Positions 1 through 10,500 of a stretch of 64,000 bases of DNA are shown in pieces. The translations under genes and the position numbers were made by a program. Position 1 is the first letter of the stretch. The number at the start of each line of letters is the position of its first letter. The notes beneath the pieces were generated by a model. The model was not told the origin of the DNA and did not search any database. It saw nothing but the letters and a program-made list of their open reading frames with translations. The stretch is from Amycolatopsis sp. NBC_01488 (GTDB lineage: Bacteria; Actinomycetota; Actinomycetes; Mycobacteriales; Pseudonocardiaceae), in assembly GCF_036227105.1 (NCBI RefSeq), contig NZ_CP109434.1, forward strand, positions 5,241,001 through 5,305,000. Reading direction: 5' to 3'.

Positions 1-3000
1 GTCGAGGTCGCACTGTTCCGCTTGCTGGAGTCGTGGGGCGTGCGGCCCGAATACCTGGCGGGACACTCGATCGGCGAACTGGCCGCCGCGCACGTCGCCG
101 GGGTGTTCTCCCTGGCGGACGCGTGCCGGCTGGTCGCCGCGCGCGGACGGCTGATGCAGGCGCTGCCACGCGGTGGCGGGATGCTGGCCGTGACCGCTAC
201 CGAGGACGAGGTCACGCCGCTGCTCACGGACACGGTGAGCATCGCCGCGATCAACGGGCCGACGTCGATCGTGGTCTCCGGCGACGACCTCGGCGGAATC
301 GAACAGCACTTCACCGCACTGGGCCGCAAGACCAAGCGGCTCACCGTGTCCCACGCGTTCCATTCGCCCTTGATGGAGCCGATGCTGGCCGAGTTCGCGA
401 AGGCGGCCGAGCAGATCACCTACGCCGAACCGAACCTGCCGATCGTGTCCACGGTGACCGGTGCGGTCGCGTCCGTGGCCGCACCGGAGTACTGGGTCGG
501 CCAGGTGCGCGCGGCCGTGCGGTTCGCCGACGCCGTCACGACCCTGCACGGCCTCGGCGTCAACCGGTTCGTCGAGATCGGGCCGGACGCCGTCCTCGCG
601 CCGATGGTGGAAGCGGCCGTGGCGGTGCCCACCCTGCGCGCGGGCCGTGACGAGCGGGTCACCGTGCTGGCCGCGGTGGGCGAGTTGCACGTCCACGGGC
701 AGAGTCCCGATTGGACGGCCGTGTTCGCCGGAACCGGCGCACGCCGGGTCGACTTGCCGACGTACGCGTTCCAGTACCAGCGCTTCTGGCCGCATCTGTC
801 CGGGCTGCCCGTCGGTGATGTCACCGCCGCCGGCCTCACCGCGGTGGACCACCCGCTCCTCGGCGCGGCGGTCTCCGTGGCCGGGTCCGACGAGCTGCTC
901 TTCACCAGCCGGCTCGCGCTGTCCACCCACCCGTGGCTGGCCGGGCACGAGGTGATGGGGCAGGTTCTCCTTCCTGGCACGGCGTTCCTGGAGCTGGCCG
1001 TCCGCGCCGCGGACCAGGCCGGGTGCGCCCGCGTGGAAGAGCTGACGCTGGCCGCGCCGCTGGTGCTGCCCGAGCGTGGCGGCGTCCAGCTGCAGTGTTC
1101 GGTGGGCACGCCCGGCGAGGACGGGACGCGCACCTTCACCGCGCACTCGCGCGCCGAGGGCGCCGACGACTGGGTCCTCAACGCCACCGGCTTGCTCGCT
1201 GTCGAAGCCGGAGAGCCCGGCGAAATGCTGACCGAGTGGCCGCCTGCGAAGGCGGAACCCCTTGCCGTGGACGACTTCTACGACACCTACGCGGCGGGTG
1301 GGTTCGCCTACGGGGACGCCTTCCGTGGCCTGGCCGCCGCCTGGCGGTCCGGCGACGACGTGTTCGCCGAGATCGCCCTGCCCGAGTCCGCCCGCGACGA
1401 CGCGCGCCGCTTCGGCCTGCACCCCGCCCTGCTCGACGCGGCCCTGCAGGCGTTGCTCTACCTGCCCTTGGCAGGCTCCGGGCAGAGCAGGCTCCCGTTC
1501 TCGTGGTCGGGCGTCACCCTGCACGCGTCCGGCGCCGACGCCCTGCGCGTCAAGCTGAGCCCGGCCGGGCCGGACGCCCTGGCGTTGACCATCGCCGACC
1601 CGGCGGGCCACCCGGTCGCCACCGTCGGCTCGCTCGCCATGCGGCAGATCTCGGCGGAGCTGCTGGCCGAGCCCAGCCGCCTGCCCGACTCGCTGTTCCA
1701 AGTGGACTGGATTCCGCTGGCCGCCGGGTCCGAACCGGACACCGGATCGTGGGCCGTCCTCGGCCCGGACCAGCACAAGCTCGGCGTCCAGCTCGGCACG
1801 TCCGGCCCGCTTGCGTCCTATGTGGACATCGACGCGCTGGTCGCCGACAGTGGCGCGCCGCCGGAGGTGGTCTTCGCGCCGCTCGTGCCGGACCGTGCGG
1901 CGGACCTGCCGGGCTCGGTGCGAGCGGCCACCGGCCTGGCCCTGGCCACCGTGCAGCGCTGGCTCGCCGAAGACGCACTGGAAGGCGCGAAGCTCGTGTT
2001 CGTCACCTCCGGCGCGGTGGCCCATCGCGGCGAGGTGACCGATCTGGCCAACGCCGCCGTCTGGGGCCTGGTCCGCTCGGCGCAGGCCGAGCACCCGGAC
2101 CGGTTCCTGCTGGTGGACGTCGACGGCCAGGAGGCCTCCTACGGCGCGGTCCCGGCCGCGCTCGCCACCGGCGAACCGCAGGTGTCCATTCGCGACGGTG
2201 CGCCGCACGCGGCCCGGCTGGTCCGCGCCGGGACGGCCGGTGGCGTGCTCAGCGCCCCGAAGGACGGGCACTGGCGGCTCGACGTCGTCGACAAGGGCAC
2301 CCTGGAGAACCTCGCCCTGCTGCCGTGCCCCGAAGTCGCCGGGCCGCTGCCGGACGGGCACGTGCGGATCGCCGTCCGCGCGGCGGGCGTCAACTTCCGC
2401 GACGTCCTCAACGCTCTCGGCATGTACCCCGGCGAGGCCGGGGCGATGGGCCTGGAAGGCGCGGGCGTGGTGACCGAAGTCGGCCCGGGCGTCACCGGGC
2501 TCGAGGAAGGCGACCGGGTGCTCGGCATGTTCCCCGGCGCGTTCGGGCCGGTCGCGGTCGCCGACCAGCGGCTCGTCGCCCGCGTCCCGGACGGCTGGTC
2601 GTTCGCCGAGGCGGCGTCCGTGCCGATCGTGTTCCTCACCGCCTACTACGCGCTCGTCGACCTCGGCCGCGTCCGGCCGGGGGAGACCGTGCTGGTCCAC
2701 GCGGCCGCGGGCGGCGTCGGCATGGCCGCCGTCCAGCTCGCGAAGCACCTCGGCGCCGACGTGTTCGGCACCGCGGGCGCCGGCAAGTGGGGTGCGCTGC
2801 GCGAGCACGGCCTCGCCGACGACCGGATCGCCTCCTCGCGGACCCTGGACTTCGCGGACCGGTTCCTCGCGGCCACCGAGGGCCGCGGCGTCGACGTCGT
2901 GCTCGACTCGCTGGCCGGGGAGTTCGTCGACGCGTCCCTGCGGCTGCTGCCGCGCGGCGGCCGGTTCCTCGAGATGGGCAAGACCGACGTCCGGGTCCCC

Positions 3001-4530
3001 GCCGACGTCGCCGTGGCCCACCCGGGCGTCGCGTACCAGGCGTTCGACCTCATCGAGGCCGGGCCCGCCCGGATCGCCGAGATGCTGCGGGAGGTCCTCG
3101 ACCTGCTCGGCCGGGGCGTGCTGCGGCCGATCCCCGTCACCGCGTGGGACGTCCACCGCGCGCCGGCCGCGTTCAAGTACCTCCAGCAGGCGCAGCACGT
3201 CGGCAAGGTCGTGCTGACCGTGCCCGCGCCGCTCGACCCCGAGGGCACGGTCCTGATCACCGGCGGCACCGGCGGCCTCGGCGGGCTGCTGGCCCGCCAC
3301 CTGGTCACCGAGCACGGCGCCCGCCACCTGCTGCTCACCAGCCGTCGTGGTCTCGCGGCCGAAGGGGCGGCGCAGCTGCGGGACGAGCTGACCGGGCTGG
3401 GTGCGACCGTCACGGTCGCGGCCTGCGACGCGGCCGACCGCGACGCCCTGGCCGCCTTGCTCGCCGAAATCTCCGACGACCACCCGCTGCGCGCGGTGAT
3501 GCACACCGCCGGGGTGCTCGACGACGGCGTCGTCGGCTCGCTGGACGCGGCCCGCCTCGACAAGGTGCTGCGGCCCAAGGTCGACGCCGCGGTGCACCTC
3601 GACGAGCTGACCCGCCACGCCGACCTCACCGCGTTCGTGCTGTTCTCCGGCGCCGCCGGGCTGTTCGGCGGTGCCGGCCAGGCCAACTACGCGGCCGCGA
3701 ACGCCTTCGTCGACGCCTTCGCCACCCACCGGCACGCTCTCGGGCTGCCCGCGGTGGCCCTGGCGTGGGGCCCGTGGTCGGCGTCGGCCGGCATGACCAG
3801 CGGACTGACCGAGACGGACCTGGGCCGGATGGCTCGCGCGGGACTGCTGCCGCTGTCGGCCGAACTCGGGCTCGCCCTGCTCGACGCGGGCATGGCCTCG
3901 GGCGAGGCGGCCGTGGTGCCGATGCGCGTCGACACCGCCGCGCTCGCGTCCTCGAGCGCGGTGGCCCCGCTGTTCCGGGGGCTCGTCACCGCCCCGGCGC
4001 GGCGCGCGGTCGCGTCCGCGGCGAAGGCCGAACCGGTGGGACTCGCAGAGCGGCTGGCCGCGACGCCGGTTGCCGACCGCGAGGACCTGGTGGTGGAGCT
4101 GGTTTCCGGTCAGGTCGCCGCCGTGCTGGGGCACGCGTCCACAGTGGACATCGACCCCGGCAAGGCGTTCAGCGAGCTGGGCTTCGACTCGCTCACCGCG
4201 GTGGAGCTGCGCAACCGGCTCGGCGCGGTCGCCGGGAAGCGGCTGCCGGCCACGCTGGTGTTCGACTACCCGACGGTCGCCGAGCTGGCGGGCTACCTGC
4301 TCGGTGAGATCGCTCCGGCGGCGCCGTCCGCGAACGGCCTGGTCGACGACCTGCGCGGGTCGCTCGAAGCACTTCCCGAGGGCTACGAGGGCCGCGACGA
4401 GATCACCGAGCGGCTGCAGAGCCTGCTGGACTGGTGGACCGGCACCGCGGAACCGCAGTCGGACGACGAAGTCGCGGCCGCGTCCGCCGACGAGCTGTTC
4501 GACCTGATCGACAAGGAGTTCGGGGCGTGA
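1..4530 (+). CDS. Type I polyketide synthase, partial: AT-DH-ER-KR-ACP module with C-terminal docking region
   Basis: Open from the first base, so the KS and the 5' part lie outside the window; 1509 residues are visible. Domains in order: AT (residues 1-260, GHSIGE nucleophile motif near 21, malonyl-type HAFHS near 118), DH (280-545, with HEVMG....P and LLDAALQ active-site motifs), ER (765-1070, NADPH motif HAAAGGVGM), KR (1080-1320, GGTGGLG, LDD motif typical of B-type KRs, catalytic Y in QANYAAAN), ACP (1360-1435, GFDSLTAVE). The acidic tail ending in FDLIDKEFGA is a PKS docking region. Everything needed for full reduction of a malonyl-derived unit is present, so the module should leave CH2-CH2. 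Its stop overlaps the next PKS start by 4 bp (GTGA), which indicates translational coupling. Confidence 0.96.
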   Translation, partial: VEVALFRLLESWGVRPEYLAGHSIGELAAAHVAGVFSLADACRLVAARGRLMQALPRGGGMLAVTATEDEVTPLLTDTVSIAAINGPTSIVVSGDDLGGIEQHFTALGRKTKRLTVSHAFHSPLMEPMLAEFAKAAEQITYAEPNLPIVSTVTGAVASVAAPEYWVGQVRAAVRFADAVTTLHGLGVNRFVEIGPDAVLAPMVEAAVAVPTLRAGRDERVTVLAAVGELHVHGQSPDWTAVFAGTGARRVDLPTYAFQYQRFWPHLSGLPVGDVTAAGLTAVDHPLLGAAVSVAGSDELLFTSRLALSTHPWLAGHEVMGQVLLPGTAFLELAVRAADQAGCARVEELTLAAPLVLPERGGVQLQCSVGTPGEDGTRTFTAHSRAEGADDWVLNATGLLAVEAGEPGEMLTEWPPAKAEPLAVDDFYDTYAAGGFAYGDAFRGLAAAWRSGDDVFAEIALPESARDDARRFGLHPALLDAALQALLYLPLAGSGQSRLPFSWSGVTLHASGADALRVKLSPAGPDALALTIADPAGHPVATVGSLAMRQISAELLAEPSRLPDSLFQVDWIPLAAGSEPDTGSWAVLGPDQHKLGVQLGTSGPLASYVDIDALVADSGAPPEVVFAPLVPDRAADLPGSVRAATGLALATVQRWLAEDALEGAKLVFVTSGAVAHRGEVTDLANAAVWGLVRSAQAEHPDRFLLVDVDGQEASYGAVPAALATGEPQVSIRDGAPHAARLVRAGTAGGVLSAPKDGHWRLDVVDKGTLENLALLPCPEVAGPLPDGHVRIAVRAAGVNFRDVLNALGMYPGEAGAMGLEGAGVVTEVGPGVTGLEEGDRVLGMFPGAFGPVAVADQRLVARVPDGWSFAEAASVPIVFLTAYYALVDLGRVRPGETVLVHAAAGGVGMAAVQLAKHLGADVFGTAGAGKWGALREHGLADDRIASSRTLDFADRFLAATEGRGVDVVLDSLAGEFVDASLRLLPRGGRFLEMGKTDVRVPADVAVAHPGVAYQAFDLIEAGPARIAEMLREVLDLLGRGVLRPIPVTAWDVHRAPAAFKYLQQAQHVGKVVLTVPAPLDPEGTVLITGGTGGLGGLLARHLVTEHGARHLLLTSRRGLAAEGAAQLRDELTGLGATVTVAACDAADRDALAALLAEISDDHPLRAVMHTAGVLDDGVVGSLDAARLDKVLRPKVDAAVHLDELTRHADLTAFVLFSGAAGLFGGAGQANYAAANAFVDAFATHRHALGLPAVALAWGPWSASAGMTSGLTETDLGRMARAGLLPLSAELGLALLDAGMASGEAAVVPMRVDTAALASSSAVAPLFRGLVTAPARRAVASAAKAEPVGLAERLAATPVADREDLVVELVSGQVAAVLGHASTVDIDPGKAFSELGFDSLTAVELRNRLGAVAGKRLPATLVFDYPTVAELAGYLLGEIAPAAPSANGLVDDLRGSLEALPEGYEGRDEITERLQSLLDWWTGTAEPQSDDEVAAASADELFDLIDKEFGA

Positions 4531-7500
4531 CCTCCGACAACGAGAAGAAGCTGCTCGACTACCTCAAGAAGGTCACCACCGACCTGAGGGCGGCGAACCA
4601 GCGGTTGCGCGAGGTCGAGGACCGGGACACCGAGCCGGTCGCGGTGATCGGGATGGGCTGCCGGTTCCCCGGCGGCGTCCGCTCTCCCGAGCAGCTGTGG
4701 CAGCTGCTGGCCGACGGCGGCGACGGCATGGCGGGCTTCCCGGCCGATCGCGGCTGGCCCGCGGCGCTGTACTCCGGCGACGCCGAGCAGGCGGGCACCA
4801 GTTACGTCCGCGAGGGCGGGTTCGTCTACGACGCGGCGGAGTTCGATCCTGGCTTCTTCGGGATGAGTCCCCGCGAGGCGCTGGCCACCGACCCGCAGCA
4901 GCGGCTGCTGCTCGAAACGGCGTGGGAGACCATCGAACGCGCCGGGATCGACCCGCTGTCGCTGCGCGGCTCGCGGGCGGGCGTCTTCGTCGGCGGGACG
5001 TCCACCGGCTACGGCTCGGGCCTGACCGCGTTGCCCGACGGCGTCGAAGGGCACCTGCTCACCGGCAACTCGACCGCCGTCATCTCCGGCCGGGTCGCCT
5101 ACCAGCTCGGGCTCAAGGGCCCGGCGGTCACCGTGGACACCGCGTGCTCGTCGTCGCTGGTCGCCCTGCACTGGGCCGCCCAGGCGCTGCGGCGCGGCGA
5201 GTGCTCGCTGGCGCTCGTCGGCGGCGTCACCGTCATGTCGACGCCCGGGATGTTCCTGGAGTTCAGCCGCCAGCGCGGGCTCGCGCCCGACGGGCGGTGC
5301 AAGCCGTTCGCGGCCGCGGCCGACGGCACCGGCTGGTCCGAGGGCGTCGGGCTCGTCCTCGTCGAGAAGCTGTCCGACGCGCTGGCCAACGGCCACCCGG
5401 TGCTCGCCGTGGTCCGCGGCTCGGCGGTCAACTCCGACGGCGCGTCCAACGGCCTCACCGCACCCAACGGCCCGGCGCAGCAGCAGGCCATCCGCGCCGC
5501 GCTGGCGAGCGGCGGGCTCACACCGTCCGATGTGGACGTTGTCGAGGCACACGGCACCGGCACCACGCTGGGCGACCCGATCGAGGCGCACGCACTGCTG
5601 GCGACCTACGGCCAGGACCGCGACCGGCCGCTGTGGCTCGGCTCGGTGAAGTCGAACATCGGCCACACCCAGGCCGCCGCCGGCGTGGCCGGGGTGATCA
5701 AGATGGTGCTGGCCATGCGGCACGGGCTGTTGCCGCGCACGGTGCACGTCGACGAGCCCTCGCCGCACATCGACTGGTCGGCCGGGCGCGTCGAGCTGCT
5801 CACCGAGAACGTTTCGTGGCCTGCCGGGGCGACCCCGCGCCGGGCCGGGGTGTCCTCGTTCGGCATCTCCGGGACCAACGCGCACGTGGTCCTGGAGAGT
5901 TACGACCTGGTGCCCGACCCGGCGACCACGTTCGGCGCGCCGGTGCCCCTCGCGCTCTCGGCGCGCTCGCGCGAAGCCCTCCGGGAGCAGGCCGTCCGGC
6001 TGCGTGACCACCTGAGTGCGGGCCCGCCGCTGGCCGACACCGCGTGGTCGCTGGTCACCGGGCGTTCGGCGTTCGAGCACCGGGCCGTCGTGCTGGCCGC
6101 CGACGCCTCCGAGGCCGTGACGGCCCTGGACGCCCTGGCCGCCGACGAGCCTGCGGCGTCCCTTGTGGACGGTGTGGCGGGCAAGGCGGGCAAGACCGCG
6201 TTCCTGTTCTCCGGCCAGGGTTCCCAGCGGATTGGCATGGGTGCCGGGCTGCGTCGCGAGTTCCCGGTGTTCGCGGCCGCCTTCGACGAGGTGTGCCAGG
6301 GCTTCGACGGGCTGCTGCCCGGCCCCCTGGCCGAAGCGATCTCGGGTGCGTCCTTGGACGACACGGGATACACCCAGCCCGCGCTGTTCGCCGTCGAGGT
6401 CGCGTTGTTCCGGCTACTGGAGTCCTGGGGCGTGCAGCCGGACTTCCTGGCCGGGCACTCGATCGGCGAGCTGGCGGCGGCGCACGTCGCCGGGATCCTC
6501 ACGCTGGCCGACGCGTGCACGCTCGTCGCCGCGCGGGCGCGGCTGATGCAGGCCCTCCCGGCCGGCGGCGCGATGGTCGCCGTGCAGGCCACCGAAGCCG
6601 AGGTCACGCCGCTGCTGGGCGAGCGGGTCGACCTCGCGGCCGTCAACGCGGCCGACTCCGTCGTCCTGTCCGGCGACGAAGACGCAGTGCTCGCGGCGGC
6701 GGCCGAACTGGCTTCGCGCGGGCGCAAGACCAAGCGGCTCAGCGTGTCGCACGCCTTCCACTCGGTGCTGATGGAGCCGATGCTGGCGGAGTTCCGGCAG
6801 GCCGTGGCCGGGCTGACGTTCTCGGTGCCGAAGATCCCGGTCGTCACCGGCGGCCCCGCCGACCTGACCGACCCGGAGTACTGGGTGCGGCACGTGCGCG
6901 AACCGGTCCGGTTCGCCGACCGCATGACGACCCTGGCCGCCCGCGGTGTCGCGCGGTTCGTCGAGGTCGGCCCGGGCGGGACCCTTGCCGGAATGGCGAG
7001 TGTGCCCGTCGTGCCGGTGCTGCGCGCCGGGCGGGACGAGCGGGAGTCGGTGCTGTCGGCGCTGGCCGAGCTGTACGTCCGCGGCGGCCCACCCGCCTGG
7101 ACCGGCCTGCTCGACGGCGCCCGCCGGGTCGACCTGCCGACCTACGCCTTCCAGCGCTCACGGTTCTGGCTCACTTCGCCGGAGTCCGAAGCTCCCGCGG
7201 GCGACGCCGGCGCGGACCGCTTCTGGTCGGCGGTCGAACGGCAGGATCTCGACGCGCTGACCGCGACGCTCGACGTGCCGTCGGAAGCGCCGCTCAGCGA
7301 TGTCCTGCCCGCGCTGGCCTCCTGGCGTCGCCGGAACCACGACGAGTCCACTGTGGACGGCTGGCGGCATCGGATCACCTGGCGCCCGCTCACCGGGACC
7401 ACCGCGGCACGGCTGCCGGGCCGCTGGCTCGTGCTGGCGCGAGAAGGCGCCGACGATGTCATCGCGGGCCTGGAAGACCGGGGCGCGGACGTGCTTCGCG

Positions 7501-10500
7501 TCCCGGCGGACGCCGACCTGGCCACCCTGCTGACCGACGAGCCAGCCGGGATCCTCTCGCTGCTGGCCGTGGATCAGACGCTCGCGCTGGTGCAGGCCCT
7601 CGGCGCGCTCGGCTGGTCCGCGCCGCTGTGGTGCGCGACCCGGGGCGCCGTCTCGACCGGCCGGTCCGACCGGCTCGCACACCCGGAGCAGGCCCAGGTG
7701 TGGGGCCTCGGCCGGTCGGCCGCGGTGGAGCACCCGCGCCGGTGGGGCGGCCTGGTCGACCTGCCCGAGCACCTCGACGACCGTGGCCTCGACCGGCTGT
7801 GCGGAGTGCTCGCCGACGGCGCGGAGGACGAGGTCGCGATCCGGGCCGCCGGGGTCTTCGCCCGGCGGCTCGGGCGAGCGCCGTTGTCCGCCGACTGTCC
7901 CGAGTGGACGGTCGCAGGAACGGTGCTGATCACCGGCGGCACCGGCGCGCTCGGGGGCCACCTCGCGCGCTGGGCGGTCGACCGCGGCGCGTCGCGCGTC
8001 GTGCTGGCGAGTCGCCGTGGCCCGGACGCGCCGGGCGCGGCCGAGCTGACCGCGCGCGGCTTCGACGTCGTGGCCTGCGACTTCGCCGACCGAGACGCCG
8101 TCACCGCGCTGGTGGATTCCCTGCCGGACCTGAGCGCCGTCGTGCACGCGGCCGGGGTGCTCGACGACGGCGTGCTCGACGGGCTCACCCCCGAAAAGCT
8201 CGACCGGGTGCTGCGGGCCAAGGCGACTTCCGCCCGGGTGCTGCACGAGGTCACCGCGGACCGCGACCTCTCGGCGTTCGTGCTGTTCTCGTCGCTGGCC
8301 GGCACGGTCGGCTCGGCCGGGCAGGGCAACTACGCCGCCGCGAACGCCTACCTCGACGCGCTGGCCGCGCACCGGCGGGCCCGCGGGCTCGCCGCGACCT
8401 CGATCGCCTGGGGACCGTGGGCCGACGCGGGGATGGCGGCCGACGACGCCGTCCGCGACCGGCTGCGCCGCGGCGGCCTCACCCCGCTGACTCCCGGACT
8501 CGCCCTGGCCGCGCTCGACCGGGCCCTGGGTGCCGGGGACGTGACCGTCGCGGTCGCCGACATCGACTGGGCGGTCTACGGGCCCGCCCTCACCGCCGTG
8601 CGCCCGAGCCGGCTGCTGGCCGAACTCCCCGAAGCGGCGGCCGAAGCGCCGTCAGCGCAACTGTCCGAAGAGGACACTCTGACGCTGGTGCGGCGGCAGG
8701 TCGCGGCCGTGCTCGGGTACGCGGACATCGCCGCGGTCGCCCCGGACCGGTCGTTCAACGACCTCGGCTTCGACTCGCTGACCGCCGTCGAACTGCGCAA
8801 CCGGCTCGGCGCGGCCACCGGGACGGACCTGCCCGCGACCTTGATCTACGACTACCCGACGGCCGCCGACCTGGCCACGCACCTCGCGGCGGGTGTCCCG
8901 GACGCCGAGCCGGTCGTCGCGCGGCCCGCGGTGTCCACAGAGGACCCGGTCGTCGTCGTGGCGATGGGCTGCCGGTTCCCCGGCGGCGTGCGGACCCCGG
9001 AAGACCTGTGGGACCTGCTGCTGTCCGGCGGTGACGCGGTTTCGGGCTTCCCCGCCGACCGGCACTGGGACGTCGCGGGCCTCACGGCGGCCGGGGTCGT
9101 CGCGGGCGGCGGCGCGTTCGTCGACGGCGTCACCGAGTTCGACCCGGCCTTCTTCGGCATCTCGCCGCGCGAAGCACTGGCGATGGACCCGCAGCAGCGG
9201 CTCGTCCTGGAAACCGCCTGGGAGGCACTGGAACGCGCCGGGGTCGACCCGGCCCGGACCGCGGACGTCGGCGTGTTCCTCGGCACCAACGGGCAGGACT
9301 ACCCGGCGGTGCTCGCGGCCTCCGGCGAGGACTTCGGCGGGTTCGTCGGCACCGGGAACGCGGCTTCGGTCGTCTCGGGCCGGGTGTCGTACGTGCTCGG
9401 CCTCGGCGGACCGGCGGTCACCGTGGACACGGCGTGCTCGGCGTCGCTGGTGGCGCTGCACCTGGCCGCGCAGTCGGTGCGCTCGGGCGAGTGCGCGATG
9501 GCGCTGGCCGGTGGCGTGACGGTGATGGCGACGCCCGGCGCGTTCGTCGAGTTCTCCCGCCAGGGCGGGCTCGCGGCGGACGGCCGGTGCAAGGCCTTCG
9601 CCGACGAGGCGGACGGCACGGGCTGGGGCGAAGGCGCCGGCGTCGTGCTGGTCGAACGGCTGTCGGACGCGCGGCGGCTCGGGCACCCGGTGCTCGCGGT
9701 GCTGCGAGGCTCGGCGATGAACCAGGACGGCGCGTCCAACGGCCTGACCGCCCCGAACGGCCCCTCGCAGCAGCGAGTTATCCTGGCTGCGCTGGCGAAC
9801 GCGGGCCTGTCACCGTCCGATGTGGACGCGGTGGAAGCGCACGGGACGGGCACCGCGCTGGGCGATCCGATCGAGGCGCAGGCCTTGCTGGCAACCTACG
9901 GCCGGGCCCGCTCGCAGCCGTTGTGGCTGGGTTCGCTGAAGTCGAACATCGGGCACACGCAGGCGGCCGCCGGGATCGCCGGGGTCATCAAGATGGTCCT
10001 CGCACTGGGGCACGGCGTGCTGCCGAAGACGCTGCACGCGGACCGGCCGTCGCGGCACGTCGACTGGGACAGCGGCGCGGTGGCGCTGCTGACCTCGACC
10101 ACCCCTTGGCCGCCTGCGGAGCGGCCGCGCCGGGCGGGCGTGTCGTCGTTCGGCTTCAGCGGCACGAACGCCCACGTCATCCTCGAACAGCCACCCGCCA
10201 CGGACGTCGTGAGTGAGAAACAGTGTGCCAACCCTGTTTCTCACTCACGACCAGCCGCGGCAGACTGCGTCGTCTGGCCGCTGTCGGGCCGGTCGGCCGA
10301 GGTGCTGCGGCAGCAGGCCCGGCGGCTCGCGGAGTTCGTCGAAGGCTCGGACGTTCCGCTTGCCGACGTCGGCCGGTCGCTGGCCGCTCGGGCGGTGTTC
10401 GAGCACCGGGCCGTCGTGACGGGTGCCGGGCGCGAGGACCTGCTCGCCGGGCTGGCCGCGGTCGCGTCGGGCTCGAAGGGGCGGGGTGTGGTCAGCGGGC

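Noticed and set aside
10206..10251. Palindrome copy 1 as a sign that the PKS gene is split or terminated
   Set aside because: The reading frame continues unbroken through the element into a complete AT-KR-ACP.
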